From Pseudomonadota bacterium (GTDB taxonomy: Bacteria > Pseudomonadota > Gammaproteobacteria > Steroidobacterales > SZUA-146): 60,526 bases of DNA. The stretch spans positions 1 through 60,526 of the forward strand of contig JBCCHD010000022.1 in the NCBI GenBank assembly GCA_039028935.1. The letters run 5' to 3'. Below the pieces are notes generated by a model. That model saw only the letters and a list, made by a program, of their open reading frames with translations. It had not been told where the DNA came from and made no database searches. Made by a program: the position numbers and the translations under genes. Below are positions 1 to 8,467 of the stretch, one piece after another; the first letter of the stretch is position 1; each line of letters begins with the position of its first letter.

Positions 1-1
1 A

Positions 2-313
2 CGTGATCGTGTCGCAAACCTGACCGATCTACGCTTTATCTACCAGTTCAGTGCGCGAAGCTTTCTTCGGCTGACGGCGCAGTATCAGGATGTTGAAAGC
101 AAGCCCGCTGGGGATGCGCTTACGCTGAACGCGCCGCCTCGAACCCGGAGCAAGGACTTTAACAAACAGTTGCTTTATTCATACAAAGTGAACCCGCGCA
201 CCGTGTTTTTCCTGGGGTATTCAGACTTGGCTGACGCCAATGATGGCCGCCCTGATTTGCAGATTCAGGAACGCGGTTTATTTATGAAGATTGGATATGT
301 CTTTGACTTCTAG
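2..313 (+). CDS. C-terminal end of a DUF5916-like outer-membrane protein (5' truncated)
   Basis: An open frame runs from the window edge to a TAG at 311-313, giving about 103 C-terminal residues. It shows alternating hydrophobic/polar strands and ends in the aromatic signature KIGYVFDF, typical of an outer-membrane beta-barrel whose last residue is Phe. Segments such as LRFIYQFSARSFLRL and YSYKVNPRTVFFLGYSD resemble the C-terminal barrel of DUF5916 proteins, which usually carry an N-terminal CBM9-like domain. The start and that domain lie outside the window, so the family call rests on the tail alone. The gene converges on the MFS gene at 353-1561 with 39 bp between them; that gap contains the odd palindrome GTCGGT-T-ACCGAC at 319-331. 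Confidence 0.6.
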   Translation, partial: RDRVANLTDLRFIYQFSARSFLRLTAQYQDVESKPAGDALTLNAPPRTRSKDFNKQLLYSYKVNPRTVFFLGYSDLADANDGRPDLQIQERGLFMKIGYVFDF

Positions 314-352
314 TTGTGGTCGGTTACCGACGCTTCTTGACCGATGATGTGG

Positions 353-1561
353 CTACGTCGTGTTTGAACGGGAAAAAATGTCGCTTCGAGTACGACAGAG
401 CGTAAACAGCACCAGCCCCATCAATGACGACGCGAACGTCAGTACGCCGAAGGTCTGTAGATTATTCGAGTGAAAAACAGACAGCGCTACGCCAAATATG
501 CCACCTATTCCGAAACGTAATGCACCGATAATCGCGTTGGCTTTACCGGTGTGGTCCGGATGCAGTGCGAGGTACACCGCCAATCCATTCGCCGTGATAA
601 TCTGCGTAAGACTTGCGGTCAGCATGATGAGCGTGTACATGAGCCACATGTTGCTGGCGCCCAACAACGCGTACAGCAAAGTGAACGCGGCGCTGATGGA
701 GTGTATTGGGATACAGTACAGCAGCAAACGCCTTGGCTTAAAAACCACCAACAAACGGTGGTTAATGCGGTGAGCGGCCGCGAGCATTAAAACGCCGGCG
801 CCGAACAGCCACGCGAAGGCGGTGGGGGAAAGGCCATAGAATTTGAGAAAAATAAACGATGAGTCGGCCAAATATAAGAAGAAGCTGACTGAGCTAAAGG
901 CGAGTGAAAAGGCCAGCACGTTGCTCCATAAGGACGCGAGCACGTGTTGATAACCCTTACTGGCGACGGGTTTGCGGCGCAAGAAGCGAGTCTCGGGCAT
1001 AAGCACCGCGAGCAGCGTGCCGACCAGAATGCCGTAGAGCCCGAGAAATAGAAAAATGGCCGGCCAGCCAAACGCCTCCAGTAAATAAGCGCCGATCAAT
1101 GGCGAAACTAGCGGCGCGATCATCATGACCACCGCGATGTTGGCGAATAGGCGGGCGCTCTCCACCTCATCAAACAGATCGCGGACAATCGCCGCCGCGT
1201 TCACCACAGCTACCCCGCCTCCGAACGCCTGGATAAAGCGCCAGACTGTCAACTGCGCATCCGTTCCCACGCGTGTAATCGCAAAGCTCGCAACGACAAA
1301 AATCGCGATGCCGCACAAGGTGGGTCGCATTCGACCGATGCGATCCGACACCGGCGCACCGAGCAGATTGCCCAGCGCCACGCCCAGAAAGAACGACCCC
1401 ATTGACCGTTCCAAGGCGTGTACCGTCGTGCCAAATTCCAGCGCCATCGCCCCCATCGCTGGCAAATAGGCGTCGATGGCAAACGGCCTTATCGATATCA
1501 GCCCGGCAAGCAACAGGGTGGCGCGCCCTGCCGAGAGGGTTTCTTTGGCCTGGTTAGACAT
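353..1561 (-). CDS. Bcr/CflA-type multidrug efflux MFS transporter
   Basis: The product is 402 residues with about twelve hydrophobic segments, the expected size for a major facilitator of the inner membrane. The N-terminus has AIDAYLPAMG, typical of the Bcr/CflA drug-exporter branch. The MFS motif A follows in the TM2-TM3 loop as GAPVSDRIGRMRP. A polar, Arg-rich loop (FLRRKPVASKG) sits mid-protein between the two six-helix halves. Family members export drugs such as bicyclomycin or chloramphenicol, or sulfonamides, using the proton gradient. The substrate cannot be read from sequence. The gene stands alone, divergent from the small exported protein at 1671 and convergent with the gene ending at 313. 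Confidence 0.85.
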   Translation of the reverse strand: MSNQAKETLSAGRATLLLAGLISIRPFAIDAYLPAMGAMALEFGTTVHALERSMGSFFLGVALGNLLGAPVSDRIGRMRPTLCGIAIFVVASFAITRVGTDAQLTVWRFIQAFGGGVAVVNAAAIVRDLFDEVESARLFANIAVVMMIAPLVSPLIGAYLLEAFGWPAIFLFLGLYGILVGTLLAVLMPETRFLRRKPVASKGYQHVLASLWSNVLAFSLAFSSVSFFLYLADSSFIFLKFYGLSPTAFAWLFGAGVLMLAAAHRINHRLLVVFKPRRLLLYCIPIHSISAAFTLLYALLGASNMWLMYTLIMLTASLTQIITANGLAVYLALHPDHTGKANAIIGALRFGIGGIFGVALSVFHSNNLQTFGVLTFASSLMGLVLFTLCRTRSDIFSRSNTT

Positions 1562-1626
1562 GTCAACTCTATGAAATATAAAAGAATGTTACGTAGGGGT
1601 TCGAAGATGGCGGGCGGGTGATAAAT

Positions 1627-1642
1627 GCCTCTATAATGAGGC
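1627..1642 (+). promoter_or_regulatory. -10 element inside a palindrome, upstream of the 1671 gene
   Basis: A perfect TATAAT at 1632-1637 is flanked exactly by GCCTC (1627-1631) and GAGGC (1638-1642). It lies 33 bp before the GTG start. No good -35 hexamer is present at the usual spacing, which suggests that an activator is needed or that the inverted repeat binds a regulator. Function is inferred. Confidence 0.5.
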
Positions 1643-1670
1643 CCAGATTATCCACTTTGAGGAGTATTTT

Positions 1671-2012
1671 GTGGAGAAAATAATTCGATCTTTGCTTGCT
1701 GTTGCGGTCACCTCGATTGCTGTGACCTCGCTGGCCTGTGATTATCCTGGAGATGCGGATTTTGTGGTGCCCAATGGTGCCAAGGCCACGAAAGAAGAAA
1801 TGATCGCGACGCAAGGCAAAGTGAAATCGTTCGTAAGTTCTATCGAGGGGTATCTTACCTGTCTAGACGAAAAGCAGGCCGCTGCTGGCGATGAGTTAAC
1901 CGAAGAGCAGCAAAGCATTTACTCAATGCGTTACAACGCGGCGGTCGATGCCATGGAGCAGGTCGCAGACCAGTTCAATACCGCGCTCGGCGCGTACCGC
2001 GACGCACAGTAA
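1671..2012 (+). CDS. Small exported protein of unknown function
   Basis: The product is 113 residues from a GTG start that has a good Shine-Dalgarno (TTGAGGAG) about 8 bases upstream. The first ~22 residues form a signal peptide (positively charged start, LLAVAVTSIAVTSLA core). A Cys follows at the probable cleavage site, in a context (TSLAC) that could also be a lipobox. The mature part is acidic and mostly helical, with a coiled stretch (MEQVADQFNTALGAYRDAQ) near the end. I do not recognise a named family. The gene is monocistronic, followed by a hairpin at 2014-2039 and the convergent gloB. Confidence 0.7.
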   Translation: MEKIIRSLLAVAVTSIAVTSLACDYPGDADFVVPNGAKATKEEMIATQGKVKSFVSSIEGYLTCLDEKQAAAGDELTEEQQSIYSMRYNAAVDAMEQVADQFNTALGAYRDAQ

Positions 2013-2013
2013 C

Positions 2014-2039
2014 CCACCGGTTTTGCCGCCATCCGGTGG
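2014..2039. terminator. Hairpin between two convergent genes
   Basis: The perfect inverted repeat CCACCGG / CCGGTGG (2014-2020 and 2033-2039) has a 12-base loop and starts two bases after the stop of the 1671 gene, 11 bases from the gloB stop. There is no strong T-tract, so it may be a weak bidirectional terminator or an mRNA-stabilising end. Confidence 0.45.
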
Positions 2040-2049
2040 CGATTGAACG

Positions 2050-2835
2050 CTACCAGTGATTGCGTAGTTCACGCAGCTTCAAAAACACGCTCCGTGGATC
2101 AGCGTGTGGCGACATCGTGGCGTCTTCTTCGCACAACTTGTCAATGATGGTGCGTTCTTCGAGGCGAAAAAAGGTGTTGACCTTGCGTTCGAGCGCAATG
2201 GTTGTCACCAACGGTGCGGTCGGGTCCATGTCTAGCGCAAGTTCGAGCAATACCCGGGCTTCCTCATTGTCCGGTTCGCGATCGAGGGTGAACTGCAGGT
2301 TGTTGGCCAGATAGTCGTGGCCAGGGTAGATGGACATGTGTTCGTCGAGACGATGCAGCTGCTGTTCAAACGTCGTGAACAGCGCATCGGGATGGCCGCC
2401 GTTATGGCAATTACCCGCCCCTGCGTTGAACAGAGTGTCACCGCAAAACAGGGCGGATCGATCGCCGTGTGCGGTGACGCACACGTGCGCCATGGTATGA
2501 CCGGGGGTGTCCATCACCTCCAGTTCCACCGTCTTCCCCACGCGCAGCGAGTCGCCTGCGCGTAATCCCTCAGACTGACCTTGAATGTCGGCGTTGTGAT
2601 GCGCCAATACTTGTGCGCCGGTGGCCGCGACAATGGCATCGTTGCCGCCAATATGATCCCAGTGTTCATGCGTGTTGAGTATTTGACGAATGTTATAACC
2701 GGCTCGCTTGGCAACCGCTAAGCACTGCTTGTGATCGAGCGGATCAATGGCCAGTGCTTCACCCGTTTCTTCACAAACAATGAGATAGTTGAAGTTGCGA
2801 TAACGGTTGTTGACCCAGAGCGTCTCAATTTTCAT
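2050..2835 (-). CDS. gloB: Hydroxyacylglutathione hydrolase (glyoxalase II)
   Basis: The product is a 261-residue metallo-beta-lactamase-fold enzyme that hydrolyses S-D-lactoylglutathione in the methylglyoxal detoxification pathway. The metal motif THEHWDH (THxHxDH) is at about residues 55-61. The other ligands are seen in DTPGHTMAH and LFCGDTLFNAGAG, and YPGHDY supplies the later His. The C-terminus (FLKLRELRNHW) matches the glutathione-binding extension of GloB, so this is the full-length enzyme and not a short MBL homologue. It starts 26 bases after the ispA stop, so the two are probably cotranscribed. Confidence 0.9.
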   Translation of the reverse strand: MKIETLWVNNRYRNFNYLIVCEETGEALAIDPLDHKQCLAVAKRAGYNIRQILNTHEHWDHIGGNDAIVAATGAQVLAHHNADIQGQSEGLRAGDSLRVGKTVELEVMDTPGHTMAHVCVTAHGDRSALFCGDTLFNAGAGNCHNGGHPDALFTTFEQQLHRLDEHMSIYPGHDYLANNLQFTLDREPDNEEARVLLELALDMDPTAPLVTTIALERKVNTFFRLEERTIIDKLCEEDATMSPHADPRSVFLKLRELRNHW

Positions 2836-2861
2836 GATGCAACGTCGACCGATGGAGTAAG

Positions 2862-3794
2862 TTAGTGATTGCGCCGGGTAATGTAGTCGGCCATGAAGCG
2901 CAAAGGTGCTGTGTCGAACGGCAAACCTTGCAGCGCGGCGAGGGATTCTTGGTAGAGTGACTCAAGATGAGATTTGGCGGCGGCCATGCCGAGCACCGAG
3001 GGATACGTGGCTTTGTTTGCGGCCATGTCTGAGCCTTGTGGTTTACCAAGAGTCTCGGTCGTGCTTTCCACATCCAGAATGTCATCACATACTTGAAACG
3101 CAAGCCCTATGCGCTCGGCGTAGCATTGAATCGCCTCGCGCTCGTCATCGCCAAGTGTTTCACTCGCATCGCAGGCCATCATCACGGCGGCTTGAATAAG
3201 GTAGCCCGTTTTGCGTTCGTGCATGAGCTGCAGTTCGTGAGGTTCGAGCTGTTTCCCTTCTGCCATGAGATCCTGCGCTTGTCCGCCCGTCATGCCTGTT
3301 GAGCCTGCCGCGCTGGACAAATTGCGCATCATACGAATGCGCGAATAGGGCTGATGGTCGAGTGCCGTCGAAGAGGCCAATAGATCAAACGCGAGTGCTT
3401 GCAGCGCATCACCAGCGAGTATGGCCGTGGCTTCGTCAAACTGAATATGAGTGGTGGGTCGTCCTCGGCGCAGGGCATCGTCATCCATGGCGGGCAAGTC
3501 GTCGTGTACCAGTGAAAACGCATGAATGAGTTCAACTGCGCCGGCCGGTGCGTCCAGTAAATCCGGGTCGAGACTGAGTGTTTCGCCGCAGGCGTAGGTG
3601 AGCAATGGACGGACCCGCTTGCCGCCCCCTAGCACGGAATAGCGCATCGCCTTGTGCAAATGTTCTGGAAACGTCGCCCCATTGGGGATGACCTCATCAA
3701 GATACCGATCGATACGTGATCGAAAGTGATCGACGCGTGAGGCAAACGGTGATACGGCGGTGGCGGTAGACGGGTCGGCATCATGTTCAGGCAT
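2862..3794 (-). CDS. ispA: Farnesyl/geranyl diphosphate synthase (IspA family)
   Basis: The product is a 310-residue all-helical prenyltransferase that condenses IPP with DMAPP/GPP. The first aspartate-rich motif is HDDLPAMDDD (residues 97-106), the form with two extra residues that is typical of bacterial IspA. The substrate-binding GGGKRVRP is at 56-63, and the second aspartate motif DDILD is followed by LGKPQGSD. The gene is divergent from mvaD, so the precursor-making genes and the consumer of IPP/DMAPP share an intergenic region of 64 bp. It leads an ispA-gloB operon. Confidence 0.9.
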   Translation of the reverse strand: MPEHDADPSTATAVSPFASRVDHFRSRIDRYLDEVIPNGATFPEHLHKAMRYSVLGGGKRVRPLLTYACGETLSLDPDLLDAPAGAVELIHAFSLVHDDLPAMDDDALRRGRPTTHIQFDEATAILAGDALQALAFDLLASSTALDHQPYSRIRMMRNLSSAAGSTGMTGGQAQDLMAEGKQLEPHELQLMHERKTGYLIQAAVMMACDASETLGDDEREAIQCYAERIGLAFQVCDDILDVESTTETLGKPQGSDMAANKATYPSVLGMAAAKSHLESLYQESLAALQGLPFDTAPLRFMADYITRRNH

Positions 3795-3822
3795 GCCTGC
3801 ATTGTCCGGGCAGGCGTGTTTT

Positions 3823-3852
3823 TTAGCAAGTCATAGGCGTTCGCGGTAGACT
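3823..3852 (+). promoter_or_regulatory. Candidate mvaD promoter placing the start site at the GTG codon
   Basis: TTAGCA (3823-3828) and TAGACT (3847-3852) are separated by 18 bp. The mvaD GTG begins only 7 bases after the -10 element and there is no Shine-Dalgarno, so the transcript may be leaderless. This is inferred from spacing alone. Confidence 0.4.
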
Positions 3853-3858
3853 GCTCGC

Positions 3859-4869
3859 GTGAATGTCATCGACCCAATCCGCTTAGAAAACGGGCGCACG
3901 GCAACGGCCGTCGCCCATCCCAATATCGCGCTCGTTAAGTATTGGGGCAAGCGCGACGCCGAGCTTAATTTACCGGCCGTCGACTCACTGTCTATCACGC
4001 TCGACACATTGACCACCACCACATCGGTTATGTTGACCGACGGGCCAGACGTGTTAAAGCTCAACGATCGATCCGGCAGCAAGAGTGAACAGCATAAGCT
4101 ACGCTCGCTGGCGGATGCCTTTCGAGAGGCCTCTGCTACCCAATTTGGGGTGGCGGTAACCAGTGATAACAACTTTCCGACCGCCGCAGGTCTGGCCTCG
4201 TCAGCGTCCGGATTTGCGGCGCTGGTGGTGGCGCTTGATGAGGCGTTTGCGACACGCCTGTCGATGGAGCGGTTGTCGGTGTTAGCGCGTCGCGGTTCAG
4301 GATCGGCGCCGCGTTCGCTGTTTGAGGGCTTTGCCCATATGCATCGTGGGCAGGCGGCTGATGGCAGCGATGCGGTAGCGTCACCTGTTTTGGCCGTCAA
4401 CGACTGGCCGCTTGAAGTGGTCGTTGCCATTACGTCTGAGGAGGCTAAGTCGATTTCATCGACCGACGGCATGGAGCGCACACGCACGACATCGCCGTTT
4501 TATCCCACTTGGCTCGAGTCGCAGCAGGGCGATATTGAGCGCGCATTGGCTGCCGTGGCAGCACGAGATTTTGACGCGCTGGCGGCGGTATCCGAGCACA
4601 GCTGTCTTAAGATGCACGGCTTAATGTTGTCTGCTAGGCCCGGCTTGGTCTATTGGAACGACGCGACGACCCGCTGTGTGCACGCGGTGCAGTCGTTAAG
4701 GTCGTCCGGGCTGCCAGTCTTTTTTACCATTGATGCCGGGCCGCAGATCAAAGCGGTGTGTCTGCCGCAGGCGACCGAGGCCGTCGCTGAGGCGCTGGCC
4801 CGGACTGAGGGCGTGCACCGCGTGTTGAAGACAGGTCTTGGGCTGGGTGCCCGTGCCGCATTCGTGTAG
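3859..4869 (+). CDS. mvaD: Diphosphomevalonate decarboxylase
   Basis: The product is a 336-residue GHMP-superfamily enzyme that converts mevalonate 5-diphosphate plus ATP to IPP, the last step of the mevalonate pathway. Family motifs are IALVKYWGKRD near residues 22-32, the phosphate loop TAAGLASSASG, RRGSGSAPRS, and the C-terminal DAGPQIKAVC carrying the expected catalytic Asp region. The start is GTG; no in-frame ATG occurs before the conserved KYWGK segment, so an AUG start is excluded. It is first of four plus-strand mevalonate genes, followed after 21 bp by the kinase at 4891. Confidence 0.92.
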   Translation: MNVIDPIRLENGRTATAVAHPNIALVKYWGKRDAELNLPAVDSLSITLDTLTTTTSVMLTDGPDVLKLNDRSGSKSEQHKLRSLADAFREASATQFGVAVTSDNNFPTAAGLASSASGFAALVVALDEAFATRLSMERLSVLARRGSGSAPRSLFEGFAHMHRGQAADGSDAVASPVLAVNDWPLEVVVAITSEEAKSISSTDGMERTRTTSPFYPTWLESQQGDIERALAAVAARDFDALAAVSEHSCLKMHGLMLSARPGLVYWNDATTRCVHAVQSLRSSGLPVFFTIDAGPQIKAVCLPQATEAVAEALARTEGVHRVLKTGLGLGARAAFV

Positions 4870-4890
4870 CAGTATGTTAGGCGTGATGCG

Positions 4891-5940
4891 TTGACGATTC
4901 GATCCGCGGTGAGTGTGCAGTCGCCGGGCAAGCTGTTTTTGCTCGGCGAATACGCTGTGCTGTTTGGCGCACCGGCTATCGTGCGTGCGGTTGATCGTTA
5001 TGTGCACGTTCGCGTTGAGCCGGTGCTTGACCCAATGGCCAGTGACATTGAGGTCGTGAGTCGCGGACTAGCGGTGCCCGATCTCAATGCGAACTGGGAC
5101 GATAAGCTGGTGTTTGTTAACGCCCGGCCCGAGCATTCACTCGTTACTCTCGTGCTTGGTGGACTAGCGCAAACAGGCACAATCCAGGCGCGCATGGGCA
5201 AGTGCCGATGCACCATCGATAGTCGCGAGTTGTTCTATGGTGACCGCAAACTCGGATTGGGCTCCAGTGCAGCGGTTACCCATGCACTGATTCGCGCGTT
5301 TACTGACTATACACGCGACACCGACCTGCCCAGCGCGCAGCCTTTGGACGAATTGGCGTTCACCCTTCACCGTGCGTTTCAAAACGGTCGTGGGAGTGGT
5401 GCCGATTTGGGCGCCGGAGTGTTGGGCGGGCACTATCGATTTCAACGCGTGACGGGCAAACATCTACCCGACCTGCGCGCCGTCGCTTGGCCGGATGGCT
5501 TACATTGCGCCACGCTTTGGGTGGGTCGACCAGCTTCGACCGCCAGTGCGTTGGCGGTGTTGAGTCGTTTCGAGCGGCAAAATCCGGGCGCCTTTACTCA
5601 GGCCGTGTCACCGTTGTTGGCGCTGGCACAGGCAGGTAGCGACGCCTTCGAGGAGGGTGACGTCGGTACCTTTGTCCGTATCTGTCACGATTACGCCCAT
5701 ACTTTGGCCGAATTTGGCGCTAAAGTCGGTGTTGACATCGTGAGTGCCGAGCATCGGTCATTACAGAGGTTGGCGACCGAGCATCACGTCGTCTACAAAC
5801 CCAGTGGCGCAGGGAACGGCGATTTTGGTGTGGCGTTTAGCCACGATAAGCGCGCCCTAAATCAGTTTGCCGCCGCGGCTCAGAAGGGCATGGGCAACGC
5901 TCTCAAACTGGGCGTTGGCCGCCCCTGTCACCGTCTCTGA
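4891..5940 (+). CDS. Phosphomevalonate kinase (GHMP family)
   Basis: The product is 349 residues with the N-terminal GHMP strand SPGKLFLLGEYAVLFG, the ATP loop KLGLGSSAAVTHA, GRGSGADLGAGVLGG and the C-terminal KPSGAGNGDFGVAF. The last two fit phosphomevalonate kinases better than mevalonate kinases. A separate mevalonate kinase domain exists in the next gene, so the phosphomevalonate step is the logical role. The only start before the conserved region is TTG (4891) or a GTG a few codons later; an in-frame stop at 4867 rules out anything upstream. It lies 21 bp after mvaD. Confidence 0.82.
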   Translation: MTIRSAVSVQSPGKLFLLGEYAVLFGAPAIVRAVDRYVHVRVEPVLDPMASDIEVVSRGLAVPDLNANWDDKLVFVNARPEHSLVTLVLGGLAQTGTIQARMGKCRCTIDSRELFYGDRKLGLGSSAAVTHALIRAFTDYTRDTDLPSAQPLDELAFTLHRAFQNGRGSGADLGAGVLGGHYRFQRVTGKHLPDLRAVAWPDGLHCATLWVGRPASTASALAVLSRFERQNPGAFTQAVSPLLALAQAGSDAFEEGDVGTFVRICHDYAHTLAEFGAKVGVDIVSAEHRSLQRLATEHHVVYKPSGAGNGDFGVAFSHDKRALNQFAAAAQKGMGNALKLGVGRPCHRL

Positions 5941-6087
5941 GCGCGCCTACGCCGATCGATAGGCTCCGGTGATCAATTGGTCCAATCGATGCCGTATGCG
6001 ACGTCGGGAGCCTTCTGCGGTGGCGATCGATCGCGTGAGATCGTGGAGCATGACCGGGAGCCGCTAGTGATTGATTCGGGCGCCGGT

Positions 6088-6093
6088 TACAAT
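6088..6093 (+). promoter_or_regulatory. Candidate -10 upstream of the HMGR-MVK fusion
   Basis: TACAAT at 6088-6093 lies in the 196-bp gap between the kinase and the fusion gene, 43 bp before the TTG start. The -35 at 17-bp spacing (TAGTGA) is poor. The size of the gap suggests that the fusion gene and idi can be transcribed separately from mvaD. The gap also holds the small palindrome ATTGG-T-CCAAT at 5976-5986; nothing else is recognised there. Confidence 0.35.
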
Positions 6094-6136
6094 ATTGCGG
6101 CGCGATTAATCCGCCGCCCCATCAGGACACAGTAAT

Positions 6137-8407
6137 TTGGACAAGTCTCGTATACCTCGTTTCTACAAGATGTCGATGAAAGAGCGCGTCGAGGCGGTGC
6201 GTGATCGCGGCATTATTGACGAATCGGACTATCGTGCACTGTCGAGCGGAGAGCATACGCTCAAGCTCGATGGCGCTGATAAGATGATCGAAAACGTCAT
6301 CGGTGTGATGGGCTTGCCGGTTGGCCTTGGGCTAAATTTCTTGGTCAACGGTAAAGACTATGTGGCGCCGCTCGTTGTGGAAGAGCCGTCGATCGTCGCG
6401 GCGCTGAGTTCCGCCGCCAAGACGGTTCGCGAATCCGGTGGGTTTCAGACATCCAGTACCGATCCTATTTTGATTGGGCAAGTGCAGGTGGTCGGTGTGC
6501 CTCATATTCAGAAGGCCCGCGCACGATTGCTGGAGAACAAAACGGAGATTCTTAATCTCGCCAACAGTATGCATCCGAATATGGTTGCGCGAGGCGGTGG
6601 GGCGGACGATATAGAAGTGTACACGCACGCAACTGGCAACGAGATCGGTGACATGCTGGTCATGCATTTGCTGGTTAATACGTGTGATGCCATGGGCGCT
6701 AACCTTGTGAATACCATGTGCGAGGCCGTTGCGCCGCTGGTCGAGAAAATAACCGGCGGCAAAGTGTTTCTACGGATCTTATCCAACTTAACCGATCGCT
6801 CGATGGTGACGGCGCGCGCTACGATTCCGGTGAAGGCGTTGGGGGGTAAGGACTTCAGTGGCGAGCAAGTGCGTGATGGAGTGATCATCGCCAGCGAGTT
6901 CGCGCGGGTTGATCCCTACCGGGCCGCAACGCACAACAAAGGCATCATGAACGGCGTGGATGCGCTGGTCATCGCCACCGGCAACGACTGGCGCGCGGTG
7001 GAGGCGGGAGTGCATGCTTATGCCGCGCGCGGCACGCACTACACGAGCCTGAGTTCGTGGAGCAAAAATCGAAATGGCGATCTGGTGGGCTCGCTGACAA
7101 TGCCGCTTAAAGTAGGAATCGTTGGTGGGCCATTACAATCCAATCCGACGGTGGCGATGAATCTGCGCATGACGGGCGTCCGGTCAGCGACGGAGCTGGC
7201 CGAACTGATGGGGGCCGTTGGCTTGGCGCAGAACTTTGCCGCCATCAAAGCGTTGGCCACTGACGGCATTCAAAAAGGTCATATGACGCTTCACGCTCGA
7301 AGCGTCGCCATGGCGGCAGGTGCCGGTAGCGACATCTTTGATCGGGTGGTGGATGGGTTGTTGACCAGTCGAGAGATTAAGATCTGGAAGGCGCGCGAAC
7401 TGGTCGACGCGGCGCGCCGTGAACTCGATGGGTCCGCCGACGCCTCGTTGCCGTCTGCTGTGGCTGCCCCGACGACGATTGCACAGGAAGGGGCGGTGGG
7501 ACATGGCAAAATCATCTTACTGGGTGAGCACTCGGTCGTGTACGGTCGACATGCACTCGCGCTGCCGGTGCCGCTCGCAATACGTGCGCGGGTCAAGCCC
7601 GGTGACGATGGTGTACGGCTGAGTATTCCCAATTGGGGCGTCGACTACTATCTCGAAAAAGATCCCGATAAGCGTCGCTCGTATGAGAAGCCGGCTGCGC
7701 TTATTCTCGAGCGCTTAGGTCTGGCCGACGAGGACATGACCCTTGAGGTATCACCAACGGTGCCGCGCGCCATGGGTTTGGGCGGTTCTTCAGCAATCGC
7801 TGTCGCCATCATTCGAGCGCTAAGCGATTATTATCAGCTGGCGCTGAGCGACGAGCGGATCAATACGCTGGCGTTTGAATCGGAGAAGATCGCACATGGT
7901 AAGCCCTCCGGTGTCGATAATACGGTGGCGACGTTTGGCACGCCGATGTTGTTTCGTCGTGGCTCGCCGCCCAGTGTGCAGTCGGTTGAGATCGGGTCCC
8001 CGATGACGATTGTGGTCGGCATGACCGGTGTCGAGAGCCTCACCGCTACCACCGTACGTCGGGTCGAGGAAGCGTGGCAAAGTCAGCCTGAGCGCTATGA
8101 ACGCATGTTTGACGAGATGGATGCCTTAGCACGTGAAGGCGCCGAAGCCCTGACGGCCGGTGATTGGCACACCCTGGGTGCGCTCATGAACGTCTGCCAA
8201 GGTTATTTGAACGGATTGCAGGTTTCGTGTGTCGAATTGGAAGAATTGATTCAAATCGCACGAGATCACGGCGCGCTGGGCGCTAAGCTTACGGGGGGCG
8301 GTGGCGGTGGTGCCATGATTGCCCTCGTAAACGATGCGACGAAGGTCATCGGCGCCATGCAAAAGGCGGGCTATCGTGCCCTCGCCTTCACATTGGGTGA
8401 TGGATAA
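6137..8407 (+). CDS. Bifunctional fusion: HMG-CoA reductase (class II) plus mevalonate kinase
   Basis: The product is 756 residues containing two complete enzymes. Residues 1-430 are a class II HMG-CoA reductase: SRIPRFYKMS at the start, ENVIG with the catalytic Glu at 52, HNKGIMNG with Lys268, TGNDWRAVEAG with Asp284, and GHMTLHAR with the catalytic His at 386. After a ~25-residue Ala/Pro/Ser linker, residues 454-756 are a GHMP mevalonate kinase: HGKIILLGEHSVVYG, the ATP loop MGLGGSSAIA (546-555), GKPSGVDNT with the presumed catalytic Asp594, and AKLTGGGGGGAM (717-727). It would turn HMG-CoA into phosphomevalonate via mevalonate. The TTG start with AGGA upstream is required, because the conserved SRIP segment precedes the first ATG. 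No internal stop or frameshift is seen. Confidence 0.93.
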   Translation: MDKSRIPRFYKMSMKERVEAVRDRGIIDESDYRALSSGEHTLKLDGADKMIENVIGVMGLPVGLGLNFLVNGKDYVAPLVVEEPSIVAALSSAAKTVRESGGFQTSSTDPILIGQVQVVGVPHIQKARARLLENKTEILNLANSMHPNMVARGGGADDIEVYTHATGNEIGDMLVMHLLVNTCDAMGANLVNTMCEAVAPLVEKITGGKVFLRILSNLTDRSMVTARATIPVKALGGKDFSGEQVRDGVIIASEFARVDPYRAATHNKGIMNGVDALVIATGNDWRAVEAGVHAYAARGTHYTSLSSWSKNRNGDLVGSLTMPLKVGIVGGPLQSNPTVAMNLRMTGVRSATELAELMGAVGLAQNFAAIKALATDGIQKGHMTLHARSVAMAAGAGSDIFDRVVDGLLTSREIKIWKARELVDAARRELDGSADASLPSAVAAPTTIAQEGAVGHGKIILLGEHSVVYGRHALALPVPLAIRARVKPGDDGVRLSIPNWGVDYYLEKDPDKRRSYEKPAALILERLGLADEDMTLEVSPTVPRAMGLGGSSAIAVAIIRALSDYYQLALSDERINTLAFESEKIAHGKPSGVDNTVATFGTPMLFRRGSPPSVQSVEIGSPMTIVVGMTGVESLTATTVRRVEEAWQSQPERYERMFDEMDALAREGAEALTAGDWHTLGALMNVCQGYLNGLQVSCVELEELIQIARDHGALGAKLTGGGGGGAMIALVNDATKVIGAMQKAGYRALAFTLGDG

Positions 8408-8467
8408 TAGTCGATGCTCGGATGAAGTCGTGAGCGTCGCCGTAATCCTAGAAAATGGGTCATAAGA

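Noticed and set aside
3831-4487. 218-codon open frame on the minus strand opposite mvaD
   Set aside because: It is antisense to the conserved mvaD motifs, is Ser/Ala-rich low complexity, and has no ribosome site or family similarity.
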